DNA of 64,000 nucleotides, from NCBI GenBank assembly GCA_964509075.1, contig CAZDWC010000007.1, positions 62,001 to 126,000 of the forward strand, written 5' to 3'. The translations under genes and the position numbers were made by a program. Under the pieces are notes generated by a model, which was not told where the DNA came from, searched no databases, and was given only the letters and a program-made list of their open reading frames with translations. The stretch is from UBA7239 sp964509075 (GTDB lineage: Bacteria; Pseudomonadota; Gammaproteobacteria; Pseudomonadales; UBA7239). This document shows positions 15,891 to 24,136 of the stretch, in pieces (position 1 is the first letter of the stretch; every line of letters begins with the position of its first letter).

Positions 15891-18800
15891 GGCCACCATC
15901 GATACCGATCATGATGGTGAGCCGAACAGCATCAACTGGACCTTTGCGCCCAATCTTGGCGTGTTTTCCTTGAATTCACCTTTCTTGTTTGGTAGTTCTG
16001 GTTTTCCTCCTGTGAAGAATCCTGTGTGGACCGCACCCGCTAGCGGCTCTATCGCTTTGTCTGCCGTTCTAGATGTTTGTTCGCGTTATTTTCTATCTGA
16101 CGTAAAGACCTATATCTGGTTACCCGTAAATGTGCCTGTCGGGAGCAATGGCACCATCACCTTTTCAAGGAGTGTTACCGGTACCGGTGATTATGTGTTT
16201 TACGACAACAGTACCACCTTGCAAAGAGTACACGGCAGTGCTGTAGCTGGAACAGTTTCATACGTGCTTGCACCTGGAGACCACATTCTGAAGTGGTCGC
16301 TCGAGCTTGGGTGTCCTGGAATGGTGGGGGAATCCGGCAGTTTTTCACTGTCAGATCTGTCTGCACAAGGCGTCAAGGCCTCTGTGTTATTGGCAGATGC
16401 CGATGATGATAACGATGGCACCGCTGATATCTCAGACGCATTCCCGCTCAATGCTGCAGCGAGTGTTGATGTTGATAATGATGCCTTGCCAGACCGATGG
16501 AATAGTGGCTCAGGTTGTGCGACGAATGCTGCCACCTGTAATGGTTTGACGCTTGATGGGGATGCCGATCCGGATGGCGATGGTGTTCTCAATGCTGCGG
16601 ACAATTGCGTAACTACTGCAAATGCGAGCCAGCAGGATACCGATGCTGACGGTGCAGGCGATGCTTGTGACAGCGACGATGACAATGATGGCGTGGTTGA
16701 TACGTCAGATAAATTTCCTCTCAATGCTGCTGCGTCTGTGGATCCAGACAATGACGGCCAGCCGGAGCAATGGAATCAGCCTAACCCATTTGCTTGTGCA
16801 GTGGATGCCCCTGTTTGCAATGGTTTGACGTTGGATCCAAACCTCCCACAGTCGATTACTGTCACACAGCCGGCACCGGCCATTGCGGCGTACGGATCGT
16901 CATTCAATGTTGCGGCAACCGCCAGTTCCGGTTTGCCGGTGAGCATCGTGGCTAGTGGTGGCTGCTCCATTAGCGGCAACAGCGTGATGATGACCAGTGG
17001 CACCACCGCTTGTGTGCTGACGTATTCCCAAGCCGGTGACAGCAACTACGCTGCTGCAGCGAATGTAAAAAGCAGTACAACCGCCACGAAACTCAGTCAG
17101 AGCATTACAGTTACTCAAGCGGCACCTGCCAGTGCTGCGTACGGGTCCTCTTTCAGTGTTGCAGCAACGTCTAGTTCCGGTTTGTCAGTGAGCATTGCAG
17201 CCAGTGGTGGCTGTGCCATTGCCGGCAGTACGGTCACCATGAACAGTGCGGTGAGTGATTGTCAGCTGAATTACACACAAGCGGGCAACAGCATTTACAA
17301 CGCTGCACCGAATGTGGCCAGTAGTACGGCGGTTCTCGATAACGATGGCGATGGCGTTCCATACGCAAGCGACAACTGCCCGACCGTAGCCAACGCCGAC
17401 CAAGCCAATTTCGACGGTGATGTGCAGGGCGATGCCTGTGATGATGACGACAACAACAACGGTGTGCTGGATACAGAAGATTTGTGTCCGCAAGCGTATC
17501 CCTGTGCGGCACTGACGGATGAATACCTTGACAGCACGTTTGGTGAAGCAGGGCGCGTGCACACGGCAGCGACGACAGGTGCGCTTGTGTTCAACAGCAG
17601 CGTGCAACAGCCGAGCGGCAAGTTGGTCATGGCCGGCACAGTTGAGAGCAGCGCGGACAATCTCGATGGTGTACTGGTGCGTTACAACTCTGACGGTTCG
17701 CTCGATGGCAGTTTTGGTGTGGGCGGCAAAGTGGTAGTCAATCTGAGCAGCGCCAATGATGCGTTCTACAGCGTGGCTTTACAAACGGATGGCAAGCTGG
17801 TGGTGGCAGGCAGTGTCTGCAACTGGGCAGATGGTAACGCCTGCTTGGATGAAAACAGTGCGCTGTTGCGTTTCAGCGCCGATGGCGTGCTGGACAGTAG
17901 TTTCGGCATTGGCGGTCTTGTGTCACTGGATACGGCTTCACAAGCGTATGTCGAACAATTGCGCAGCGTTGCCGTACAGAGTGACGGCAGTATTGTGGCA
18001 GTGGGTTACACCTGCAACGGCTATGACGGTGTTAATTGCTACAACTGGGATACCTTGCTGGTGCGTCTCAACAGTGACGGCGCACTCAGTGCGCTGACGG
18101 TATTGCCGATGGGCGCTCAAAACGATCAGCTGTTCGGTTTGGCGTTGCAGACTGATGACAAGGTGGTGGCGGTGGGACGCATGTGCGTCTCCGGTTTGTG
18201 TGACGACTACAACTCGTTGGTGATGCGTTTCGATGCCGATGGCTCACTGGATGGCGGCTTTGCGACTGGCGGTGTTGCGATATTTGATACCGGCTCCCAA
18301 GCCTGGACCGAGCAGCTGAACAGCGTTGCCGTGCAAACAGACGGCAATATTGTCGCGGCGGGTTATACCTGCGTTTCTGGTGGCCCGGCGATGTGTTTGG
18401 ATACCGATATTTTGACCATGCGCCTGAACAACAGCGGCAGTCTGGATGGCAGTTTTGCGGCGGGAGGCATCAGCACGCAATCCTTTGGTGTGGTGCAGGA
18501 AGTCGCGCAGTCGGTAGCTGTGCGCAATGATGGGATTTGGTTGGCCGGCACAGCTGGTGAGCGCTTGGCGCTGCTGCATCTGCAGGCCAATGGCAATCCG
18601 GATACGCAGTTCAGTGGTGATGGCAAACACACTTCATTCGCCATGATGTACAACAGCGGTCTGTCCTTGTTGCAACAGTCTGATGGCAAGCTGGTGCTGG
18701 TTGGATCTGCTCGCAATATCGGCAGCGATGAAGGAATAGTGTTGCGCTATGCCGTGGTGATTGACAGCGATGGCGATGGCGTTTATGACAGCGATGATGC

Positions 18801-19002
18801 GTTCCCGCAGGATGGGAGCGAGACGCTGGATACCGATCATGACGGTATCGGCAACAATGCCGATATGGATGACGACGGTGACGGCGTGCCGGATTACATC
18901 GACGCTGATCCGCTCAACGCAGCGAACGCTACGGAGCGCCAGTTGATATTGAATGGGCCGTACAGTGGCAATGCGATTCAGGAGCAGGTGCAGCGGCCCT
19001 GA
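15736..19002 (+). CDS. Exported type 3 repeat / delta-60 repeat protein B (tandem paralogue)
   Basis: The 1088-residue protein has the same signal peptide as its neighbour, a type 3 calcium repeat, a beta-rich domain (about 70-205), more calcium repeats (such as DADDDNDGTADISD and DSDDDNDGVVDTSD), two Ig-like modules (SITVTQ-A start, about 370-530) and another calcium repeat. From about 595 to 990 come delta-60-type propeller repeats, recognised by LDSTFGEAG and SLDGSFGVGG boundaries and internal QTDGKLVVAG. Four successive repeats carry a paired-Cys loop, for example CNWADGNAC. A last calcium repeat precedes the end, GPYSGNAIQEQVQRP, matching the paralogue. Likely a large calcium-stabilised surface or secreted protein; ligand unknown. 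Confidence 0.83.
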   Translation: MGRTRTSFPAFRQLLALSALVLAAALPLQAWAVDTDGDGVDDSVDAFPNNPEATIDTDHDGEPNSINWTFAPNLGVFSLNSPFLFGSSGFPPVKNPVWTAPASGSIALSAVLDVCSRYFLSDVKTYIWLPVNVPVGSNGTITFSRSVTGTGDYVFYDNSTTLQRVHGSAVAGTVSYVLAPGDHILKWSLELGCPGMVGESGSFSLSDLSAQGVKASVLLADADDDNDGTADISDAFPLNAAASVDVDNDALPDRWNSGSGCATNAATCNGLTLDGDADPDGDGVLNAADNCVTTANASQQDTDADGAGDACDSDDDNDGVVDTSDKFPLNAAASVDPDNDGQPEQWNQPNPFACAVDAPVCNGLTLDPNLPQSITVTQPAPAIAAYGSSFNVAATASSGLPVSIVASGGCSISGNSVMMTSGTTACVLTYSQAGDSNYAAAANVKSSTTATKLSQSITVTQAAPASAAYGSSFSVAATSSSGLSVSIAASGGCAIAGSTVTMNSAVSDCQLNYTQAGNSIYNAAPNVASSTAVLDNDGDGVPYASDNCPTVANADQANFDGDVQGDACDDDDNNNGVLDTEDLCPQAYPCAALTDEYLDSTFGEAGRVHTAATTGALVFNSSVQQPSGKLVMAGTVESSADNLDGVLVRYNSDGSLDGSFGVGGKVVVNLSSANDAFYSVALQTDGKLVVAGSVCNWADGNACLDENSALLRFSADGVLDSSFGIGGLVSLDTASQAYVEQLRSVAVQSDGSIVAVGYTCNGYDGVNCYNWDTLLVRLNSDGALSALTVLPMGAQNDQLFGLALQTDDKVVAVGRMCVSGLCDDYNSLVMRFDADGSLDGGFATGGVAIFDTGSQAWTEQLNSVAVQTDGNIVAAGYTCVSGGPAMCLDTDILTMRLNNSGSLDGSFAAGGISTQSFGVVQEVAQSVAVRNDGIWLAGTAGERLALLHLQANGNPDTQFSGDGKHTSFAMMYNSGLSLLQQSDGKLVLVGSARNIGSDEGIVLRYAVVIDSDGDGVYDSDDAFPQDGSETLDTDHDGIGNNADMDDDGDGVPDYIDADPLNAANATERQLILNGPYSGNAIQEQVQRP

Positions 19003-19066
19003 GCTGCGACAAGCCGCCATTGCAAACCCTTTGCACTGGCGGCAGCATGCTCGCTCCCGCAAACCG

Positions 19067-19501
19067 ATGACGGACATTCTCATGAGCGATATTGAAATCA
19101 AGAACGCCGCGCAAGCTGCTGCCCAACGCTCCATCGACGCCGTGCGCGCCAAGAACAAGGAGGCGTGGGTCGACAACTTTGCCGAAGACGGCTGCATCGA
19201 AGACCCGGTCGGCAAATCGCCGCTCGACCCCACAGGCAACGGTCATCGCGGTAAAGCTGCCATCGCTGCGTTCTGGGACATGTGCATCGCCACCGGCAAT
19301 GTCGATTTCCGCATCCGCGAATCCTACCCGGTCAGCGATATCGCCTGTGCCAACGTCGGCGCCATCCTCAACAAGATGGGCGGCATGGAGATCGAGGCCA
19401 AGGGCGTGTTCATCTATCACGTCAACGCCGAAGGCAAGGTCACCAACCTGCGCGCTTACTGGGACTTCAACAGCACCATGGCAGCTGCCAAAAAAGGCTG
19501 A
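19067..19501 (+). CDS. NTF2-like (SnoaL / ketosteroid isomerase fold) protein
   Basis: This roughly 144-residue protein has the cone-shaped NTF2 fold pattern: a helical N-terminus (AAAQRSIDAVRAKNKEAWVD), NFAEDGCIEDPVGKSPLD, then GHRGKAAIAAFWD and a beta-rich C-terminal half ending YWDFNSTMAAAKKG. The family includes isomerases, hydrolases and binding proteins; catalytic residues cannot be assigned here. A longer in-frame start at 18953 lies inside the previous gene and was rejected. ATGs at 19067 and 19082 are both possible and neither has a good ribosome site. It is a stand-alone cytoplasmic protein followed by a strong hairpin. Confidence 0.75.
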   Translation: MTDILMSDIEIKNAAQAAAQRSIDAVRAKNKEAWVDNFAEDGCIEDPVGKSPLDPTGNGHRGKAAIAAFWDMCIATGNVDFRIRESYPVSDIACANVGAILNKMGGMEIEAKGVFIYHVNAEGKVTNLRAYWDFNSTMAAAKKG

Positions 19502-19524
19502 TCGCCTGACCCATCGCAATATGT

Positions 19525-19565
19525 CCTCCCGTCAGGCTGCTTGAATGGCAGCATCTGGCGGGAGG
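19525..19565 (+). promoter_or_regulatory. Hairpin enclosing the ribosome site of the next gene
   Basis: CCTCCCGTCAGGCTGC pairs with GCAGC, a two-base AT bulge, CTGG and CGGGAGG, giving 16 pairs (one G-U) around a 7-base loop. The 3' arm contains GGGAGG, the ribosome site of the gene that starts at 19572. The structure could hide that site in the mRNA, or serve as the 3' end of the preceding gene, although no T-run follows. Confidence 0.55.
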
Positions 19566-19571
19566 TGCAGC

Positions 19572-19871
19572 ATGCAGCGCAGTTTCAAGAAAATGGCCGG
19601 CACATCGGCGGTGTTCGTGATAGCCAATCACAGCGGTGCGACGCCGCTGGAGCGCGATGGTTTGACGTGGACAGAGCATGAACTCGGCCTGGACAGCTGC
19701 AGCCGACAACTGCACTGGCGTGAACCCATCGACAGCAGTCTGGCACTGGAAGGCCTTGAAGAGTACGACCCGCCACAACAGGGCGATGCCCGTTATGTCA
19801 GCAGTTCGCATGCCGCCTTTGTCTATATCGAGCGCATTCGCGGCTGGGTGGAAATCACTGCCTTTGCCTGA
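19572..19871 (+). CDS. Small conserved-looking protein of unknown function
   Basis: The ATG at 19572 is preceded by GGGAGG at a spacing of 6 bases, which favours it over the in-frame ATG at 19545. The 99-residue product starts MQRSFKKMAG, contains TWTEHELGLDSCSRQLHW and ends with a predicted beta strand FVYIERIRGWVEITAF. There is no signal peptide or membrane segment. I do not recognise the family. Its ribosome site is within a strong predicted hairpin, so translation may be conditional. The next gene, a radical SAM protein, starts 79 bases on. Confidence 0.6.
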   Translation: MQRSFKKMAGTSAVFVIANHSGATPLERDGLTWTEHELGLDSCSRQLHWREPIDSSLALEGLEEYDPPQQGDARYVSSSHAAFVYIERIRGWVEITAFA

Positions 19872-19950
19872 TGCTGCCGTCGCGATTGCACCGGCAGCAG
19901 CGCTGTAGCATAGTGACTCCATAACAAGCCTACGGCCTCGCTAGCGCAGC

Positions 19951-20874
19951 ATGAAGATCCTCGACAGAACCGGCGAAAAATACAAAATCATCAAGCACGA
20001 GCGCGATTATGCCGACAATCTCTGCATCGTCGGTGTCGAGCCCTACGAGAAGTGCGGCTTCCGCTGTTTTTACTGCATAACCGACAGCCAGGGCAAAACC
20101 AGACCCGTGGAGCCTGATCTGGCCAGCTTCCAGAAGCGGTTTCTGGAAGAGTTGCAGGATTTTGAATCTGACCGCTTCATTTTTGGCGTGAGCCTTGCCA
20201 CCGATTCCTACAATGATATTGAAGAAGAGTGGGGCTATACCCGCTGGGTGATTGATGAGTTGTCACGCCGCAATCGACGTTTTTCCATCACCACCAAAAG
20301 CCCGCTGATCACGCGCGACATTGATCTGTTCCAGCGCATGTCGCCGGATCGTTACAAGGTCATCATTTCGTTCACTGCTTCCACTACGGAGCTCGCCAAC
20401 AAGGTGGAGCCGCAGGCGCCATCACCCGAGTCGCGACTTGAGGCCTTGCACCAGCTGCATGCAGCTGGCATCAATGCCTGCGTGTTGCTGGCGCCGTGGA
20501 TTCCGGGGGTCAGTGATACCGATCGTTTGCTGAGTCTGTTTCCGAAAGGCATTATGGTATTTTTTCAGCCGATAGAACTCGGAGATGATTTTGATGAAGT
20601 TCTGGATCAGCAGCGTGCGCATTTCAGCGCCTCGCTGTTCATGGGTGACGAGTGGACACAGAACGAAATCAATCGCGCCTACATTCGCGAGTGCAATACC
20701 GTTGGCAAAAAATACTGGAAGGATTTCACCATGGAATGGCGCCACCCGATCACGCGGGAAACGCATGCCGACAAATCAGGCTATTTGAAAAAAATGCGCC
20801 CAGGTCGCTACGATCCCGACCAGTGGGTAGCGGAACATCCGGTGACACCTGCGAAGGAGCGCAAGGTCTTTTAG
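19951..20874 (+). CDS. Radical SAM protein, spore photoproduct lyase-like group
   Basis: The 307-residue protein binds a [4Fe-4S] cluster through KCGFRCFYC (Cys35, 39, 42; CX3CX2C) and would cleave S-adenosylmethionine to start radical chemistry. The strand FGVSLATDSYNDIEEEWGYT and later STTELANKVEPQAPSPESRL resemble the SPL-like radical SAM group with unassigned substrates. It lacks additional Cys clusters. No partner enzyme is adjacent: the neighbours are a small unknown protein and, convergently, amtB. It ends before a strong bidirectional terminator. The reaction is unknown. Confidence 0.8.
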   Translation: MKILDRTGEKYKIIKHERDYADNLCIVGVEPYEKCGFRCFYCITDSQGKTRPVEPDLASFQKRFLEELQDFESDRFIFGVSLATDSYNDIEEEWGYTRWVIDELSRRNRRFSITTKSPLITRDIDLFQRMSPDRYKVIISFTASTTELANKVEPQAPSPESRLEALHQLHAAGINACVLLAPWIPGVSDTDRLLSLFPKGIMVFFQPIELGDDFDEVLDQQRAHFSASLFMGDEWTQNEINRAYIRECNTVGKKYWKDFTMEWRHPITRETHADKSGYLKKMRPGRYDPDQWVAEHPVTPAKERKVF

Positions 20875-20920
20875 CACTTGTGGTTGAGGTCTATGCCCGG
20901 CACAGTGGTTCGCCTCCCAT

Positions 20921-20950
20921 AAAAAAGCCCCGCAATGCGGGGCTTTTTTA
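20921..20950. terminator. Bidirectional intrinsic terminator
   Basis: An 11-base stem (AAAAAGCCCCG / CGGGGCTTTTT) around a CAATG-type loop, with A-run on one side and T-run on the other, sits between the convergent radical SAM gene and amtB. It can terminate both. Confidence 0.92.
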
Positions 20951-20969
20951 TGGCTTGCAGTCAGTCTGC

Positions 20970-22277
20970 TTACAGGACGTAACCGCGCTCGTCGTGATCG
21001 ACAAGATCGAGACCTTCCGTCTCTTCTTCCTGTGATACCCGCAGCGGCGCAATCACGTTCACCAGTTTCAGCAACACCCAGGTTGCCACGGCGGTAAAGA
21101 CGATAGTCGCCAGTGCAGCAATCGCTTGCACACCCAGTTGCTGACCGATGCTGGCGATGTTCGCACCCAGGAAACCCTGGCCGCTGAAGGCGCCGATGCC
21201 GGTGGCGGCAAACACGCCAGTCATCAGCGTGCCGATAATGCCGCCCACGCCGTGCACGGGGAACACATCCAGTGAATCGTCGATTTTCCAGATCTGCTTC
21301 ACGGTCATCGTCATGTAGAAACAGACAATGCCGGCGACGATGCCGATGGTGAGCGCGCCCAGCGGGCCGACGAAACCGGAAGCCGGCGTGATGGTGCCAA
21401 GGCCGGCCACCATACCGGTGACAATACCCAGCGCCGAAGGCTTGCCGTGGCGCAGCCATTCAATCGCGCTCCAGGTCGCCGCACCGGCAGCGGCAGACAA
21501 GTGTGTGGCGAGAATCGCCATGCCGGCATCACCATTGGCTGCCAACGCCGAGCCGCCGTTGAAACCGAACCAGCCCACCCACAACATGCCGGCGCCGGAC
21601 ACGGTCATGGTCATGTTGTGCGGCATCATCGCCTGCTGCTGGAAACCCTTGCGCGGGCCGATCACCAGCGCGCACACCAGTGCAGCCACGCCGGCGGTGA
21701 TATGCACGACGATACCGCCGGCAAAATCCATCGCACCCATGGCACCCAGCCAGCCGCCGCCCCACACCCAGTGGCACACCGGCACATACACCACCAGCAA
21801 CCACAGCGCCGAGAACAGCAGCATGGCACCGAAACGCGTGCGCTCGGCAAAGGCGCCGATAATGAGCGCCGGGGTGATGATAGCGAACGTCATCTGGTAC
21901 ATGGCGAAAGCGGATTCGGGGATAGCGCCCGTCGCCCACAACGTGCCTTCCTGCAGATTGGCGAGGAACGCCGCGTCCAGCCCACCGATCCAGGCGTTCA
22001 TGCTGCCGCCGTTGGTGAAGGCCAGGCTGTAGCCGCAGACCATCCACAAAATGGACACCACGGCGGTGATAGCAAAACACTGCATAAGAATCGACAGCAC
22101 GTTCTTGCTGCGCACCAGGCCGCCGTAGAACAGGGCGAGGCCGGGCAAGGTCATGAACAGCACCAGGGCGGTCGCCGTCATTACCCAGGAGGTATTGGCG
22201 CCGTTGAGGTCATCTGCCAGGGCAAAGGCTGGCGCGAGCAGGCCGCCCGCGAGTACAAGGCTTTTGTGAAGTTTCAC
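20970..22277 (-). CDS. amtB: Ammonium transporter AmtB
   Basis: AmtB is an inner-membrane channel for ammonium. The likely start is the GTG at 22277, eight bases after AAGGAG and just past the glnK stop; this gives 435 residues beginning VKLHKSLVLAGG with a cleaved signal peptide ending AFALA, as usual for AmtB. The ATG at 22367 lies inside glnK and is not favoured. Eleven membrane segments are expected; visible landmarks are GLALFYGGLVRSKNVL, WGGGWLGAMGAMDFAGG, PHNMTMTVSGAGMLW and DVFPVHGVGGIIGTL, carrying the pore His. GlnK, encoded 10 bases upstream, blocks the channel when nitrogen is sufficient. Confidence 0.95.
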   Translation of the reverse strand: MKLHKSLVLAGGLLAPAFALADDLNGANTSWVMTATALVLFMTLPGLALFYGGLVRSKNVLSILMQCFAITAVVSILWMVCGYSLAFTNGGSMNAWIGGLDAAFLANLQEGTLWATGAIPESAFAMYQMTFAIITPALIIGAFAERTRFGAMLLFSALWLLVVYVPVCHWVWGGGWLGAMGAMDFAGGIVVHITAGVAALVCALVIGPRKGFQQQAMMPHNMTMTVSGAGMLWVGWFGFNGGSALAANGDAGMAILATHLSAAAGAATWSAIEWLRHGKPSALGIVTGMVAGLGTITPASGFVGPLGALTIGIVAGIVCFYMTMTVKQIWKIDDSLDVFPVHGVGGIIGTLMTGVFAATGIGAFSGQGFLGANIASIGQQLGVQAIAALATIVFTAVATWVLLKLVNVIAPLRVSQEEETEGLDLVDHDERGYVL

Positions 22278-22287
22278 ACGCGTCTCC

Positions 22288-22626
22288 TTACAGGGCTTCG
22301 GAACCGGTTTCGCCGGTGCGAATGCGGATAACCTGCTCGATAGGCGTGACGAAAATCTTGCCGTCACCGATCTTGCCAGTGTTGGCTGCGCTGATGATGG
22401 CTTCCACGGCCTGATCGACCTGTTCGTCTTTCACGGCCAGCTGCAGTTTGACCTTGGGCAGGAAGTCGATCACATACTCGGCACCGCGATAGAGCTCGGT
22501 GTGGCCTTTCTGGCGCCCGAAGCCCTTCACTTCCTCGATGGTCATGCCCTGGATGCCGATTTCACCGAGCGACTGGCGCACATCGTCGAGTTTGAAAGGT
22601 TTGATGATCGCAGTGATCATTTTCAT
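22288..22626 (-). CDS. glnK: Nitrogen regulatory PII protein GlnK
   Basis: The 112-residue PII protein senses 2-oxoglutarate, ATP and glutamine status and regulates AmtB. The T-loop is intact (GRQKGHTELYRGAEYVIDF) with the uridylylation site Tyr51, and the C-terminal signature GKIGDGKIFV is present. It is followed directly by amtB; the ribosome site for amtB overlaps its stop codon. The glnK-amtB pairing favours GlnK over GlnB. A sigma54-like element lies about 75 bases upstream. Confidence 0.95.
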   Translation of the reverse strand: MKMITAIIKPFKLDDVRQSLGEIGIQGMTIEEVKGFGRQKGHTELYRGAEYVIDFLPKVKLQLAVKDEQVDQAVEAIISAANTGKIGDGKIFVTPIEQVIRIRTGETGSEAL

Positions 22627-22700
22627 GGGGTCTGTTCTCCGGGTCTGTGGTCACAAAAGGTGCGCGCAAGGACAGCGGCGCACAAAGCCGGGGCAGACTA

Positions 22701-22718
22701 TGCAAAGGGGGAGCAAAA
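22701..22718 (-). promoter_or_regulatory. Candidate sigma54 promoter of glnK-amtB
   Basis: On the minus strand TTTTGCTCCCCCTTTGCA matches the TGGCAC-N5-TTGCA pattern at the -12 GC and most of -24, but the -24 doublet is TG instead of GG. The correct spacing and the position about 75 bases before glnK make it plausible. No NtrC sites were resolved. Confidence 0.35.
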
Positions 22719-22723
22719 ATCAA

Positions 22724-22741
22724 TGCGCGTAAAGACGCGCA
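22724..22741 (-). terminator. Intrinsic terminator after the AhpD-like gene
   Basis: On the minus strand TGCGCG-TCTTTA-CGCGCA forms a 6-bp hairpin followed by TTGATTTTTG. It starts 4 bases after the stop codon of the AhpD-like gene and would separate it from glnK. Confidence 0.6.
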
Positions 22742-22745
22742 AGGG

Positions 22746-23234
22746 CTATGCAGGATCGGACAGGCTGCAACTGGTTTCGACCTGCAACACCTGCAGGATG
22801 CGGCCATTGGCCATCAGGCCTGCTATCACACCACTGAGATCGAATATCTCCGCCGCAGAAAAATGCTGTTGCAGGCGCCCAAACAATGCGTCGTCAATAT
22901 TGGCGTGATCGAGCAGGAAGCGCTCGGCGTATTCGATTGCAGTCTTTTCGCGCTCGCTGAAAACCTCACTGTGGCGCCAGTCACCCACTGCCGCATAGAA
23001 CGCCTCATCGACGCCCTGTGCTTGCAACTCGGGAAAGCGGTAGCCCAGGCAGATGTGGCACTGGTTGATCTGCGCGATACGCATGCGCACCGCTTCGCGC
23101 ACGCGTTTGTCGAGGATGGATTTTTCGTAGATGGCCTCAGAGAGGCCGGCAAGCGCCTTGCCAAACGCCGGCTGCAAGGAAAAAACGCGGTAGCGTTCCG
23201 GTAACTCACCGTCAGGCAGTTTGATGCGCGCCAT
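22746..23234 (-). CDS. Carboxymuconolactone decarboxylase/AhpD-family protein
   Basis: This 162-residue all-helical protein carries the AhpD-type active motif INQCHICLGYR (Cys59 and Cys62, a CxxC pair with an adjacent His). Members with CxxC act as alkylhydroperoxidase-like disulfide reductases; others are decarboxylases without the pair. The presence of both Cys favours a redox role. No ahpC neighbour is present to confirm it. It has its own downstream terminator and is preceded by the terminator of rpmG, so it is probably monocistronic. Confidence 0.82.
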   Translation of the reverse strand: MARIKLPDGELPERYRVFSLQPAFGKALAGLSEAIYEKSILDKRVREAVRMRIAQINQCHICLGYRFPELQAQGVDEAFYAAVGDWRHSEVFSEREKTAIEYAERFLLDHANIDDALFGRLQQHFSAAEIFDLSGVIAGLMANGRILQVLQVETSCSLSDPA

Positions 23235-23270
23235 ACCTATCCCCTGAATGCTAGTCCCCAGAAATGAGCA

Positions 23271-23301
23271 AAGCCCGGCAAGTATTGCTTGCCGGGCTTT
23301 G
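23271..23301 (-). terminator. Intrinsic terminator of rpmB-rpmG
   Basis: AAAGCCCGGCAAG and CTTGCCGGGCTTT form a 13-bp perfect stem with a 5-base loop, 60 bases beyond the rpmG stop on the minus strand. The stem-loop is strong and A/T pairs flank it. Confidence 0.85.
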
Positions 23302-23360
23302 CTTCAAAGTCTTCCGCCTGCTTAAGGCTTAATACAAGAATACATGCAGTAAGCAAGTGC

Positions 23361-23516
23361 TTACTTGATCTTTGCTTCCTTGTAGATCACATGCTGGCGA
23401 ATCACGGGATCGAATTTCTTGATCTCCATTTTTTCCGGCATGGTGCGTTTGTTCTTGTCGGTGGTATAGAAGTGGCCAGTGCCAGCAGAAGATACCAAGC
23501 GGATTTTGTCGCGCAT
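23361..23516 (-). CDS. rpmG: 50S ribosomal protein L33
   Basis: L33 is a small protein of the large ribosomal subunit near the E site. The complement of 23361-23516 reads MRDKIRLVSSAGTGHFYTTD and continues to EAKIK, 51 residues, full length for the family and with the conserved GTGHFYTT and KNKR segments. It lacks the Cys pairs of the zinc-binding L33 form. It follows rpmB by 28 bases, the usual rpmBG operon, and is followed by a strong terminator. Confidence 0.95.
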   Translation of the reverse strand: MRDKIRLVSSAGTGHFYTTDKNKRTMPEKMEIKKFDPVIRQHVIYKEAKIK

Positions 23517-23544
23517 ACGTTATGCTCCGTTCAAATTCGTTAAA

Positions 23545-23781
23545 TCAGACTTTTTCGCCGTTGGCGCGGATATTGGCCAGCACAGCGTCAATGCCCACCT
23601 TGTCGATCACACGCATGCCCTTGGAGGAGACGCGCAGCCGCACAAAGCGGTTTTCGGAAGCCACCCAGAAGCGGTGGTGATGCAGATTTGGCTCAAAACG
23701 GCGACGAGTGCGGTTTTTGGCGTGGGATACATTATTACCGGTAACGGGTTTCTTGCCGGTTACCTGACAAACTTTGGACAT
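23545..23781 (-). CDS. rpmB: 50S ribosomal protein L28
   Basis: The 78-residue L28 begins MSKVCQVTGKKPVTGNNVSH and ends with IRANGEKV. It retains the KNRTRRRFEPNLHHHRFW segment typical of L28. A longer reading frame to 23913 exists but has no ribosome site and would cross the promoter, so the ATG at 23781 is used. It is the first gene of the rpmB-rpmG operon, adjacent to the radC-coaBC region as in many gammaproteobacteria. Confidence 0.95.
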   Translation of the reverse strand: MSKVCQVTGKKPVTGNNVSHAKNRTRRRFEPNLHHHRFWVASENRFVRLRVSSKGMRVIDKVGIDAVLANIRANGEKV

Positions 23782-23847
23782 GGCAGCACCTTTATCTAAA
23801 CCTGCGGCCCGGAAACTTTGGGGGGAGGGCAACGCAAAGAGCTGCGC

Positions 23848-23876
23848 TTTATACCAGAGAGCCCAGGCAGAGGCAA
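23848..23876 (-). promoter_or_regulatory. Sigma70 promoter of rpmB-rpmG
   Basis: On the minus strand TTGCCT is followed after exactly 17 bases by TATAAA. Transcription would start near 23841, giving a leader of about 60 bases before rpmB. Confidence 0.72.
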
Positions 23877-24136
23877 GCAAAAACACAGCCGGCCCGCAGA
23901 TGCTGCGGGACACTGCGGCCGGTTTGTGGCCCGAAAAATGTCAGGTGATCGTAAATTCAAGGCACTGCACATTTTTCGCGCGCAACCGGCGCCGAGCGCC
24001 AAAAAATTGTGGTTTTGTTGTGCGCAGATCAATGATATGTTCAGGCTAAATAACAGGCTTTCGTTATATCAGCTATTCGCATAACGTGGCCTCTGGCGTC
24101 GTGCCGCCTTGGCATGGCCCGCATATTTTGGTGGTA

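Noticed and set aside
16380..18940. Repeated DNA in paralogue B as a CRISPR-like array
   Set aside because: The repeats are in-frame coding calcium-repeat and propeller units with variable spacing, not spacer-repeat units.
18953..19066. Extended N-terminus of the NTF2-like gene overlapping paralogue B
   Set aside because: It would start inside another gene and adds residues unlike the family; internal ATGs are better.
23348..23365. Palindrome AGTAAGC-AAGT-GCTTACT at the rpmG stop as a terminator
   Set aside because: Short, with no T-run; the stronger hairpin at 23271-23301 is the likely terminator.
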